DNA from: Curvibacter delicatus NBRC 14919
Lineage (GTDB): Bacteria > Pseudomonadota > Gammaproteobacteria > Burkholderiales > Burkholderiaceae_C
Assembly: GCF_001592265.1 (NCBI RefSeq)
Contig: NZ_BCWP01000023.1
Coordinates: 1 to 64,000 of the forward strand
Length of the DNA: 64,000 nt
Direction of reading: 5' to 3'
Position 1 is the stretch's first letter, and every line of letters begins with the position of its first letter. A model generated the notes under the pieces. That model made no database searches, was not told the DNA's origin, and saw only the letters and a list, made by a program, of their open reading frames with translations. Made by a program: the position numbers and the translations under genes. Shown piece by piece: positions 15,287 to 23,481 of the stretch.

Positions 15287-18200
15287 ATGAGCCATCAAGA
15301 CATCGACGATCAGGGTGATTTCCTTTCGACCGAGCGCATGCCTTCCTTGGCAACTGTGGCAAGGGTTTTTGTCCCCCCGATTCTCATCTCGGCCATCAGC
15401 GTTGCGGCGGGTCAGTTGAACTACCTGCTGTTCCATACCCTGGCGGAGGTGTTCTCCATCGTCATCGCCTTCACGGCGCTGGTGGTTGCGACGACGTCCC
15501 GCCGCTTTACGCACAACCATTTCACAGTCTATCTGGCCGTGCTCATCGGCTGGTGTGCTGCGCTGGACCTGATCCACGCCGTGTCCTACAGGGGGATGGA
15601 TCTTCTGAGGGTGGATGAAGCCAACGTCGCCACCCAGCTATGGATAGCCGCACGTTTCATCCAAGCCGTGGGGCTGCTGAGTTCTCCGCTGTTTTTGAGC
15701 CGCCGCGTGAGCATTGATTACCTGCATCTTGGTTACGGGTTGGCGGCACTGGGTGTCACCATCTGGATTTTCTCGGGGTATTTCCCCACCGCCTTTGTCC
15801 AGGGCCAAGGACTGACGCCGTTCAAGATTTATGCCGAGTACGTGATCATCGCCATGCTGACGGCGACCGGCGTTCTGTATTGGAGGCAGAGGCGCCTGAT
15901 GTCTCCCATTCTGTTCGGGAGCATGCTGGTGGCCTTGGTGGCCATGATCCTGTCCGAGTTTGCTTTCACGCGTTATGCCAATGTCTATGGCCTGTCGAAC
16001 GAGATGGGGCATGTCGCCAAGATTTTTGCCTACTGGTTTGTTTATCTGGCGCTGGTGCAAAGCACCCTGCGCGAGCCGTTCAGCATGCTGTCGCGCACGG
16101 CCAGCACCTACGATGCGGTCCCCGATCCGGCGATCGTGATTCACCAGGATGGCCTGATTCATCAGGCCAATCTGGCGGCAGCTGCTTACGCTGGCATGAA
16201 GGCGGAAGAGTTGATCGGCCTGTCTTCGCATGCCATTTTCCATGCGCCGACCGTACCGGTCGGTGATTGTCCGGTGTGCGCCCGTCTGGCGGGGGGAGAG
16301 TCCCGCTTTTCGGTCGAGATCGATCGTGGTGGCTCTGCGGGCATCGTCGAATGCCAGATCGCTCCGTTCATCGTCGAGGACCGTGAGCGCAGCTATGTCC
16401 AGGTGGTACGTGACATCACCGATGAAAAGCAGCTGCTGGCCGAACGCGAGTTGCTGGTGCATGACCTGGGTGAGCGCGTCAAGGAGTTGCGTTGCCAGTA
16501 TGCAATTTCCAACATTCTGGAAAAAGTGGATATCGAGGTCCCCAGTTTGCTGACACAGGTGGTGGATGTCTTGCCGGCCGGATTCCTGTTTCCTGCGCAC
16601 GCGAGGGCTGCCTTCGTGAGTGATTGGGGGACGTTTGGCAGTCAAGGCGCTGAACAGGCCAAGCTCAGCCTTGTGCATGAGCTGTACGTCAATCAGCGAA
16701 GCGTTGGCTCTCTGAGCGTCTTTTATTCGGCTGAACTGGTGCAGAACGCCGATCCCTTCATTCCCGAGGAGCGTGAACTGCTGAGAACCGTGGCGCTGCG
16801 GGTGGGACAGGCGATCGAACGGATTCAGGCGGGTGTGCAGGTCAAGCGCCTGACGTATCTGTATGACATGCTCAGCGCCACCAACCGGGCCATCGTGCGT
16901 TGCCGCAGCAGTGACGAATTGCTGGCGCGCGTGTTTGAGACGCTGATCCAGCACAGTACGTTTCCGCTGCTGTTTGTCGCCATGTCCGATGCGGGGAAGA
17001 TGCCTTTGCGTATCGTCCATGCCCATGGCATTGACGAGGCTGCACGGGAAGAACTCCATGCCATCCTGGCCGACCCGCAAAGCACGTTCGGTTTGGCGTT
17101 CGATGAAGAAACCAGCAAGGGCAAGGTGTACGCGATCGGCATGCAGACACTGGACACCCACACCCGGTGGCATGACTACCTGCGTCGGCATGCGGTCACC
17201 GAAAGGGCCATTCTGCCGATCATGCGCGAGGGGCAGCTGTTCGGTGTCATCGGGTTGTACGCGCAAGGGCCGGGCGCTTTTGACCAGGCGCAACTCAATC
17301 TGCTTCACGAGATGGCAGAGGACCTGGAGTTTGCCCTGAATGGCATGGCGCAGAATGAGCGGCGGCGCTTGGCCGAGGAACGCGCTGAGATGTCAGAGTT
17401 CCGTTTCCGTGAAGTGTTCGAAGCCTCGCCGACGCCGATGCAGATTCAATCGCTCTCGACTGGGGCTATGCGGGCTGTCAACCGCGCGCACAGAGAGTGG
17501 TTGGGTTATGCGCCGGAGGACATCGCCACATCGGAGCGTTGGTTCGCGCAGGCCTATACCGATCCTGGGGTTCGGGAGGTCCTCCAGAAGAGCTGGCTCC
17601 AGTCCGTGGAGGAAGCCAGGAAGTCCGGCAACATGGTTCGCTCACCCGAACTCAGTCTGTATGGCAAGGATGGCCGCGAGCGTATTGCCGTCGGCACCAT
17701 GACGGTGGTGGGTGATGACGCGATCGTCGCCTGGGAGGACCTGACAGAGATCAGGCACAGCGAGCAGGCGCTGCGCGAGAGCGAACAGCACTTCCGCACC
17801 ATGATCGAAGAAACCATGCTGGGCATCTATGTGCGGCGCGACGGTCGTTATGTCTATGTCAACCCGCGTTATTGCGAGATGACGGGCTGGCCGCGCGAGC
17901 ATTTGCTCGGCCAGGAGGTCTGGCGCTTCACCACCGCCGACCCAGAGAACGTCCGGCATATCCACGACGCCTGGGACCGGCTGGCGGCAGGGGAGCACAG
18001 CGTGCACTACAACGTGCCGCTGCTGTGCAAGAGCGGCGAGATCCGGGAGTTGGCACTGCATGCCAGCAGCATCCGCTGGGATGATGCGCCGGCCACCATC
18101 GTGATGGCGGAGGACGTCACCGAGCGCCAGCAGGCGGAGGCGAAGCTGGCCGACTATGTGAAGCAGTTGGAAGCCTCGATGCGCGGCACCTTGCAAGCGG

Positions 18201-18748
18201 TTTCCAACATGATTGACCAGCGTGATCCGTATACCGCAGGCCATGAACGGCGCGTCGGCCTGATTGCCGGCGCCATCGGGCGCGAGATGGGCTGGCCCGA
18301 GGAGCGCTGCACCCGGATGGAACTGGTGGGGCTGGTGCACGATATCGGCAAGATCAGCGTGCCGGCTGAAATCCTGACCAAGCCCGGGCGTCTGACCGAC
18401 CTGGAGATGCGGCTGGTGCGCGAACATGCCCAGATCGGCTACGAGATCCTGAAAGACATTCCGTTTCCGTTCCCGGTGGCAGACATCATCCGTCAGCATC
18501 ATGAGCGTCTCGACGGCAGCGGCTATCCTCAGGGCCTCAAGGGGGATGCCATCCTGCCGGAGTCGAAGGTGCTGGCGGTGGCCGATGTGATCGAATCCAT
18601 TGCTTCCCATCGTCCCTATCGGCCAGCCCGGGGACTGGATGCAGCGCTTGACGAGCTGGAGCGCGGGCGCAACACACACTACGATCCGGATGTGATTGAC
18701 GCATTTTCCCGCCTGTTGCACGACAGGGGCTATACCTTGCCGCAGTAG
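15287..18748 (+). CDS. MASE3-PAS-GAF-HD-GYP sensor, predicted c-di-GMP phosphodiesterase
   Basis: An 1153-residue membrane-bound signalling protein. Residues about 15-255 form a MASE3 membrane sensor (LLFHTLAEVFSIVIAF, several helices). A PAS domain follows (about 260-375), then two GAF-like regions (about 390-530 and 535-690), two further PAS domains (about 705-830 and 840-960) and a C-terminal HD-GYP domain (about 970-1150). The HD motif VHDIGKISVP and the GYP motif HHERLDGSGYPQGL are intact, so hydrolysis of cyclic di-GMP is likely. No GGDEF domain is present. The ATG at 15287 is preferred over a TTG at 15251 because GGAGCAGG precedes it. Its many input domains suggest integration of several signals; ligands are unknown. 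Confidence 0.88.
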   Translation: MSHQDIDDQGDFLSTERMPSLATVARVFVPPILISAISVAAGQLNYLLFHTLAEVFSIVIAFTALVVATTSRRFTHNHFTVYLAVLIGWCAALDLIHAVSYRGMDLLRVDEANVATQLWIAARFIQAVGLLSSPLFLSRRVSIDYLHLGYGLAALGVTIWIFSGYFPTAFVQGQGLTPFKIYAEYVIIAMLTATGVLYWRQRRLMSPILFGSMLVALVAMILSEFAFTRYANVYGLSNEMGHVAKIFAYWFVYLALVQSTLREPFSMLSRTASTYDAVPDPAIVIHQDGLIHQANLAAAAYAGMKAEELIGLSSHAIFHAPTVPVGDCPVCARLAGGESRFSVEIDRGGSAGIVECQIAPFIVEDRERSYVQVVRDITDEKQLLAERELLVHDLGERVKELRCQYAISNILEKVDIEVPSLLTQVVDVLPAGFLFPAHARAAFVSDWGTFGSQGAEQAKLSLVHELYVNQRSVGSLSVFYSAELVQNADPFIPEERELLRTVALRVGQAIERIQAGVQVKRLTYLYDMLSATNRAIVRCRSSDELLARVFETLIQHSTFPLLFVAMSDAGKMPLRIVHAHGIDEAAREELHAILADPQSTFGLAFDEETSKGKVYAIGMQTLDTHTRWHDYLRRHAVTERAILPIMREGQLFGVIGLYAQGPGAFDQAQLNLLHEMAEDLEFALNGMAQNERRRLAEERAEMSEFRFREVFEASPTPMQIQSLSTGAMRAVNRAHREWLGYAPEDIATSERWFAQAYTDPGVREVLQKSWLQSVEEARKSGNMVRSPELSLYGKDGRERIAVGTMTVVGDDAIVAWEDLTEIRHSEQALRESEQHFRTMIEETMLGIYVRRDGRYVYVNPRYCEMTGWPREHLLGQEVWRFTTADPENVRHIHDAWDRLAAGEHSVHYNVPLLCKSGEIRELALHASSIRWDDAPATIVMAEDVTERQQAEAKLADYVKQLEASMRGTLQAVSNMIDQRDPYTAGHERRVGLIAGAIGREMGWPEERCTRMELVGLVHDIGKISVPAEILTKPGRLTDLEMRLVREHAQIGYEILKDIPFPFPVADIIRQHHERLDGSGYPQGLKGDAILPESKVLAVADVIESIASHRPYRPARGLDAALDELERGRNTHYDPDVIDAFSRLLHDRGYTLPQ

Positions 18749-18799
18749 TGCATCAGCGCCGGGGCCGGGCGGCCGGGTCTTAGAATGGCGGCAGTTCGC

Positions 18800-19534
18800 A
18801 TGACCGCTTCTTCTTCATCACCGTCGCCTTCACCGCGCTTCTGGGCCCTGATTCCGTGTGCCGGCACCGGTTCGCGGGCGGGTGCCGATGGCCCCAAGCA
18901 GTACCGGCCTTTGGCCGGCCAGCCGCTGGTCATGCACACGCTGGCGGCCTTTGCTGCCGTGCCGGGCCTGCACCGCACGCTGGTGGTGCTGGCACCCGGT
19001 GATGGTTTCCTGGATGCGCTGGGGCTTCCCTTTGTGGTTGCGAAGTGTGGCGGTGCCACGCGGGCGCAAAGCGTCCTGAACGGCCTGGATGCGCTGCTGG
19101 CACTGGGGGCCCAGGAGGCTGACTGGGTGCTGGTGCACGATGCGGCACGCTGCCTCATCACGCCGGCGCAGATCGAAGGACTCATGGCGGCCCTTGCACA
19201 GGATGAGGTCGGGGGGCTGTTGGCCCACAAGTTGCCTGACACCCTCAAGCGCGAGGCCAATGGGCGCGTGGCGGCCACGCTTGATCGCAGCGACAAGTGG
19301 CTGGCGCAGACGCCGCAGATGTTCCCGCTCGGCCTGTTGCGCCGGGCCTTGGTGCAGGCGGGTGATCAGGTGACCGATGAGTCCAGCGCCGTGGAAGCGC
19401 TGGGTCTGGCGCCGCGTCTGGTGGCCGGCAGTGCGCAGAATTTCAAGGTGACCTATCCGGAGGACTTTGCGCTGGCCGAAGCAGTGCTGCGCGGGCGCGC
19501 GGCCGGTGTGGCGACCGACAGGAGCAAAAGATGA
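18800..19534 (+). CDS. ispD: 2-C-methyl-D-erythritol 4-phosphate cytidylyltransferase
   Basis: A 244-residue enzyme of the MEP isoprenoid pathway that couples CTP to 2-C-methyl-D-erythritol 4-phosphate. The N-terminal nucleotide-binding loop [20 protein letters not shown] and the later [22 protein letters not shown] and [11 protein letters not shown] motifs are diagnostic. An in-frame ATG at 18785 would add five residues before a serine-rich non-conserved leader; neither start has a good ribosome binding site. The stop overlaps the ispF ATG (ATGA at 19531-19534), giving the usual ispD-ispF coupling. Confidence 0.92.
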   Translation: MTASSSSPSPSPRFWALIPCAGTGSRAGADGPKQYRPLAGQPLVMHTLAAFAAVPGLHRTLVVLAPGDGFLDALGLPFVVAKCGGATRAQSVLNGLDALLALGAQEADWVLVHDAARCLITPAQIEGLMAALAQDEVGGLLAHKLPDTLKREANGRVAATLDRSDKWLAQTPQMFPLGLLRRALVQAGDQVTDESSAVEALGLAPRLVAGSAQNFKVTYPEDFALAEAVLRGRAAGVATDRSKR

Positions 19535-20007
19535 ATATTCGTGTGGGCGAGGGCTGGGACGTGCATGCCCTGGTGGCGGGGCGCAAGCTCATCATCGGTG
19601 GCGTGGAGATTCCGTTTCACCTCGGCCTCTTGGGCCACTCGGACGCCGACGTGCTGCTGCATGCCATGACCGATGCCCTGCTGGGGGCCGCCGGCTTAGG
19701 TGACATTGGCCAGCATTTCCCGGACACCGACCCCCAGTTCCGCGGTGCCGACTCGGTGGCGCTGCTGCGCGAAGCTGCCCGGCGCGTGCGCGAGCAAGGC
19801 TGGCAGATCGGCAATGTGGACAGCACCATCATTGCGCAAGCTCCGAAGATGGCACCGCACATTGCCGCCATGCGCGAGTGCATCGCCGCGGCGCTTGCCG
19901 TGGATGCCACGCAGGTCAACGTCAAAGCCAAGACGGCAGAGAAGCTCGGGCCGGTGGGGCAGGGGCAAAGCATTGAGGCGCGTGCCGTAACGCTCCTTTT
20001 TCGATAG
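19531..20007 (+). CDS. ispF: 2-C-methyl-D-erythritol 2,4-cyclodiphosphate synthase
   Basis: A 158-residue trimeric zinc enzyme that cyclises CDP-ME2P to MEcPP, two steps after IspD in the MEP pathway. It shows [10 protein letters not shown] (metal ligands Asp10 and His12), [20 protein letters not shown] with the third metal histidine, [12 protein letters not shown] and the C-terminal [19 protein letters not shown]. It overlaps ispD by 4 bp. The last few codons and the TAG stop fall in a dispersed repeat that also supplies the stop of the convergent kinase gene. Confidence 0.95.
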   Translation: MNIRVGEGWDVHALVAGRKLIIGGVEIPFHLGLLGHSDADVLLHAMTDALLGAAGLGDIGQHFPDTDPQFRGADSVALLREAARRVREQGWQIGNVDSTIIAQAPKMAPHIAAMRECIAAALAVDATQVNVKAKTAEKLGPVGQGQSIEARAVTLLFR

Positions 20008-20052
20008 CTGTTGGCGCATATCCCATAAGGGCTAGAGCCTATTTTTGCTTGA
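19997..20052. repeat. Short dispersed repeat between ispF and the kinase gene
   Basis: The stretch TTTTCGATAGCTGTTGG ... CATAAGGGCTAGAGCC ... TTTTTGCTTGAA resembles a very common intergenic repeat of Comamonadaceae that I recall as containing GATAGCTGCTAGCGCTTAT and AAGCGCTAGAGGCC. This copy has mutations that weaken its central stem. It spans the 31-bp gap between two convergent genes and supplies both TAG stops (20005-20007 plus, 20039-20041 minus). Family membership rests on recall. Confidence 0.5.
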
Positions 20053-21484
20053 ACTGGGGCGCGCGCGGCAGTTTGATGTGGGCTGCCAGGCCGCCCGAGC
20101 TGGTGTTGGCCAGCGCAAACCTGCCGCCCATGCGGCGGATGGTTTTTTCCACGATGGACAAGCCCAGGCCAGCGCCGGTTGCCTCGGTGCGGGCGGCATC
20201 GCCACGGAAGAAGGGCTTGGTCAGGTTGGGCAGGTGTTCGGGGTCGACACCCGGCCCATGGTCGCGTACCTTGAGCAGCACCGACTGTTCACGTGCGCGC
20301 GCTGCGATGTCAACCGTGGTCACGCCGGTGGCCGGTGTCTTGCCGTAGCGGCGCGCATTTTCCAGCAGGTTGGAAATCACGCGGCCGAGCTCGACATCGT
20401 CGGCCAGCACCCAGAGCCCGTCTTCCAGGTCGAGCCGGACACGCATGTCGCTACGGTTCTTGAAACCGTAGATGCAGCTGCGGATCACCTCATTGAGGCT
20501 GACCGGGCTGAGCTGCACACGGTCTGGGCGGGCGTAGTCCAGGAATTTGTCGATGATGGCGTCCAGCTGTTCGATGTCGGCTGCCATGTGCGCACGGGCA
20601 TTGCTGTCGCCGACGCTCATTTCGGTTTCCAGCCGCAGCCGTGCCAGCGGTGTGCGAAGGTCGTGCGAAATGCCGGCCAGCATGACCGCGCGGTCCTGCT
20701 CGATCTTGGCCAGACGCTGGGCCATGCGGTTGAAGCCGATGTTGACCTGCCGGATTTCGCTGGTGACGACCTTTTCATCCAGGCGGCTGGCGGCGAAGTC
20801 ACCCTCGCGCACGCGGCTGGCGGCAAACGACAGCTCTTTGAGCGGCCGGTTGATCAGGCGTGCGATCAAGGCGGCACCGGCCAGCGAGAGGGCTGCAGCC
20901 GTGAGCAGCCAGATCAGCCAGGTCTTGCCGCCGGTGCGATCGAAGCGGGCGCGGTCGGTCAGCATCCAGTAGTTGTCGCCGTCGATGACGAAGCCGACCC
21001 AGAGCCCGGGTTGCTGGTTGACGCTGTCGGCCACCACCGTGCCGGGCCCCAGGCGTGCCATGAGTTCCAGCGCAATGCGCCGGTCCAGCTTGTCATCGTC
21101 GAACGGGGCGAAGGTGTCGCCAGGTTCGCGCGGCAGGATGTGCACGCCTTCCTCGTCGCTCATGGTCTTGAGCAGCGAGACCCGGGCAATGGCGTCCGAG
21201 TGGACCAGCGCGGCACGACTGAGATTGACCAGCGAGGCGATCTGCTGCGCGGTCTGGATGGCGCGGGGCTCGATCTCCAGGGTGCGCAACGTCTGCAGCC
21301 AGGCCACGATGCTGCCCAGCAACAACACGGCGAGCAGGAAAAAGGTGCGCCAGAACAGGCTCAGGCCACGACGCTGGCGCTCCAGATCGGCCATGTCGGG
21401 TTCGCTGGCCTCCAGCGGCGTCGGGCTGCTGAGGTCAACGTCTGCGGAGGCCCCCCCCTTGGCTTTGGCAAAGGGAAGCTTCAA
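20039..21484 (-). CDS. EnvZ/RisS-type sensor histidine kinase
   Basis: A 481-residue inner-membrane kinase. Two membrane helices (about residues 44-65 and 187-208) flank a periplasmic sensor loop. A HAMP linker follows, then a HisKA domain with the phospho-accepting histidine in AGISHDLRTPLARLRLE and a HATPase domain with N box NLLENARRYG and G boxes RDHGPGVDP and GAGLGLSIV. The SHDLRTPLxRxR sequence is the EnvZ-like subtype, as in Bordetella RisS. Its ATG overlaps the regulator stop as ATGA (21481-21484), so the pair is translationally coupled. The stimulus is unknown. Confidence 0.88.
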   Translation of the reverse strand: MKLPFAKAKGGASADVDLSSPTPLEASEPDMADLERQRRGLSLFWRTFFLLAVLLLGSIVAWLQTLRTLEIEPRAIQTAQQIASLVNLSRAALVHSDAIARVSLLKTMSDEEGVHILPREPGDTFAPFDDDKLDRRIALELMARLGPGTVVADSVNQQPGLWVGFVIDGDNYWMLTDRARFDRTGGKTWLIWLLTAAALSLAGAALIARLINRPLKELSFAASRVREGDFAASRLDEKVVTSEIRQVNIGFNRMAQRLAKIEQDRAVMLAGISHDLRTPLARLRLETEMSVGDSNARAHMAADIEQLDAIIDKFLDYARPDRVQLSPVSLNEVIRSCIYGFKNRSDMRVRLDLEDGLWVLADDVELGRVISNLLENARRYGKTPATGVTTVDIAARAREQSVLLKVRDHGPGVDPEHLPNLTKPFFRGDAARTEATGAGLGLSIVEKTIRRMGGRFALANTSSGGLAAHIKLPRAPQFKQK

Positions 21485-22215
21485 CCCGCACCGTCCGGAA
21501 CGAAAACGTAACCCACGCCCCAGACGGTCTGGATATAACGCGGCGAGGCAGGATCGACCTCGATCAGTTTGCGCAGGCGCGAGACCTGCACGTCCAAGCT
21601 GCGGTCAAACGGTTCGAACTCGCGGCCACGCGCCAGCTGGGCCAGTTTCTCGCGCGACATGGGTTGACGAGGGTGGCGCACCAGCGCCTTGAGCATGGCG
21701 AATTCGCCCGTGGTCAGCGGCAGTTCCTCGCCTTCCTTGCGCAGCGTGCGGGCACCCAGATCGAAGTTGAAGGGGCCGAAGTTCACCACTTCGTTGTCGC
21801 TCGAGGGGGCGCCCGGGGCCTCCTGTGTCGGCCGGCGGCGCAGCACGGCATTGATGCGGGCGAGCAACTCGCGCGGGTTGAAGGGCTTGCCGAGGTAGTC
21901 GTCGGCGCCGACCTCCAGCCCCACAATGCGGTCCACATCCTCGACCTTGGCGGTCAGCATGATGATGGGCGTCTTGTCGTTGGCAGCACGCAGACGGCGG
22001 CAGATCGACAGGCCATCTTCGCCCGGCATCATGAGGTCGAGCACGATCAGGTCCACCGTTTCGCGCAGCAGAATGCGGGTGAGCGCCTTGCCGTCTTCGG
22101 CCTGGAAGACCTCAAACCCTTCCTGGGTCAGGTAGCGGCGCAGCAGGTCGCGGATGCGGGCATCGTCATCCACGACCAGGATTTTGTCGGTACGGCTGGT
22201 GCTTGAAGTGGCCAT
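21481..22215 (-). CDS. ompR: OmpR/RisA-type response regulator
   Basis: A 244-residue OmpR-family regulator. The receiver domain has acidic pair DDD near residue 16, phospho-acceptor Asp in LIVLDLMMPGEDG (about residue 60), conserved Thr in IIMLTAK and Lys in GKPFNPREL. A winged-helix DNA-binding domain follows (RTLRKEGEELPLTTGEFAML ... FDRSLDVQVSRLRKLIE). It is the closest visible match to E. coli OmpR and Bordetella RisA. The ATG at 22215 has GAGAG upstream; the open frame continues to 22392 but that part is not regulator-like. The upstream region carries two inverted TTTGTAACA sites that could be its own targets. Confidence 0.9.
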   Translation of the reverse strand: MATSSTSRTDKILVVDDDARIRDLLRRYLTQEGFEVFQAEDGKALTRILLRETVDLIVLDLMMPGEDGLSICRRLRAANDKTPIIMLTAKVEDVDRIVGLEVGADDYLGKPFNPRELLARINAVLRRRPTQEAPGAPSSDNEVVNFGPFNFDLGARTLRKEGEELPLTTGEFAMLKALVRHPRQPMSREKLAQLARGREFEPFDRSLDVQVSRLRKLIEVDPASPRYIQTVWGVGYVFVPDGAG

Positions 22216-22229
22216 GATCTCTCGGCGAA

Positions 22230-22307
22230 TTTGTAACAAGCCCGATTTTGCAGGCCCAAACCGAGATTTCGTGCGATGGAGGGCTGACTTTGACAGTCTG
22301 TTACAAA
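22230..22307. promoter_or_regulatory. Inverted TTTGTAACA sites upstream of ompR
   Basis: TTTGTAACA at 22230-22238 and its exact reverse complement TGTTACAAA at 22299-22307 lie in the divergent region between the regulator gene and the small secreted protein gene. GTTACA-type boxes are characteristic of OmpR-family binding sites, so autoregulation or control of the divergent gene is plausible. The assignment is inference from motif form and position. Confidence 0.4.
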
Positions 22308-22390
22308 TATGCGGGGCCGGGGCCGACCACGCTTGGAACAATGCCTGTGTGGACTGAACCAGAGCCCCAAAGAGTCTTACATTGCAAACC

Positions 22391-22675
22391 ATGAAGATCC
22401 AGCGTTACCTGAGCTACCTCCTGTTGTTCAGCAGTTGTGCAATGGCGCAGCCGGGCGAGAACGTCCAGGGGGAGGGCGTGACCGACCCTCAGACACTGCG
22501 CGAGCAGCGGCGGACCGAATTGCGCCAAACCCTGCAATCCCAGCGCCATTCGGGTGAGCCGATGCACCCGGCTCCAGTGCAAGGCGGCAGGCAGTTGTCG
22601 CCGCAGGAGCGTCAGGCCTTGCGCGAGCAGCTGCGTCAACAGCAGCAGCGGGATGCAGGCCGGCCGCAGCCGTGA
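22391..22675 (+). CDS. Small secreted Gln/Arg-rich protein
   Basis: A 94-residue protein with a signal peptide (MKIQRYLSYLLLFSSCAMA, cleavage after about residue 19). A cysteine in SSCAMA is not a good lipobox. The mature part is hydrophilic, rich in Gln, Arg and Glu (LREQRRTELRQTLQ, LREQLRQQQQ) and probably helical or disordered. It is divergent from the OmpR-type regulator, sharing the region with GTTACA boxes, and is followed 48 bp later by the SIMPL gene. A TTG at 22382 is an alternative start. I do not recognise a family beyond similarity in style to small periplasmic proteins of Burkholderiales. Confidence 0.6.
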   Translation: MKIQRYLSYLLLFSSCAMAQPGENVQGEGVTDPQTLREQRRTELRQTLQSQRHSGEPMHPAPVQGGRQLSPQERQALREQLRQQQQRDAGRPQP

Positions 22676-22723
22676 CGGCTGCGGCCATGGCCTTATGGCA
22701 ACGTTGATGAATTTGGAGACCAC

Positions 22724-23431
22724 ATGAAACCCATTGTGAAAATCTACGCGTCATGCATTCTGTTGACCTTGGCAACGGTCAGTTTCGCCCAGCCCAGCGT
22801 CGTACCGCCGCCCCAGAACGTGGTGCAACTGTCGGCCTCGGCGGCGCTCGAGGTGCCGCACGACTGGTTGGCGCTGGCCATGAGCACCAGCCGCGATGGC
22901 ACCGATGCCCAAGCGGTGCAGGCCCAGCTGAAGACAGCGTTGGATGCCGCCCTGACCGAGGCGCGTTCAAGCGCTCAGCCGGGCGCACTGCAGGTACGCA
23001 CGGGAAATTTCACCCTCACGCCGCGTCGCGGCCGGGACGGCCACATCAACGGCTGGCAGGGCTCGGCAGAGCTTTTGCTGGAAGGGCGCGACTTCGCCCG
23101 CATCAGTGCCGCAGCGGGCCGCATCCAGACCCTGACCGTGGCCAGCGCAGCGTTCGGCCTGAGCCGGGAGCAGCAGGCGGCGGTGGAGTCGCAGGTGCAG
23201 GCGCAGGCGATTGAACGCTTCAAACTGCGGGCGACCGATATTGCCAAGGCGTTTGGTTTCGCGGGTTATTCCCTGCGGGAGGTCAATGTCAGCAGCAGCG
23301 AACCGAACCAGCCGCGTCCGCGTTTTCTGGCCATGGCGGCCAGCAATGCCTCGATGGACGCGGCGTTACCGGTGGAAGCCGGCAAAGCTACCGTGCAAGT
23401 GACCGTGAGTGGTGCGGTGCAGTTGAAGTGA
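22724..23431 (+). CDS. Periplasmic SIMPL-domain (DUF541) protein
   Basis: A 235-residue exported protein. The signal peptide is about residues 1-23 (CILLTLATVSFAQ). The SIMPL/DUF541 domain follows: VVQLSASAALEVPHDWLALAMSTSRDG, the QAQLKTALDAAL helix, and the TPRRGRDGHINGWQGSAELLLEGRDF strand region. In E. coli the family member YggE is linked to oxidative stress, and others form ring-shaped oligomers; no enzymatic motif is visible. It follows the small secreted protein gene and converges with relA. Confidence 0.8.
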   Translation: MKPIVKIYASCILLTLATVSFAQPSVVPPPQNVVQLSASAALEVPHDWLALAMSTSRDGTDAQAVQAQLKTALDAALTEARSSAQPGALQVRTGNFTLTPRRGRDGHINGWQGSAELLLEGRDFARISAAAGRIQTLTVASAAFGLSREQQAAVESQVQAQAIERFKLRATDIAKAFGFAGYSLREVNVSSSEPNQPRPRFLAMAASNASMDAALPVEAGKATVQVTVSGAVQLK

Positions 23432-23481
23432 AGCGGCCGCCGGGAATTCCAGGCGGCTGGCGACGGGTCAAGCGTTCGGGT

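Noticed and set aside
15638-17308. 556-codon minus-strand frame opposite the HD-GYP gene
   Set aside because: Shadow frame; the plus strand has clear PAS, GAF and HD-GYP motifs.
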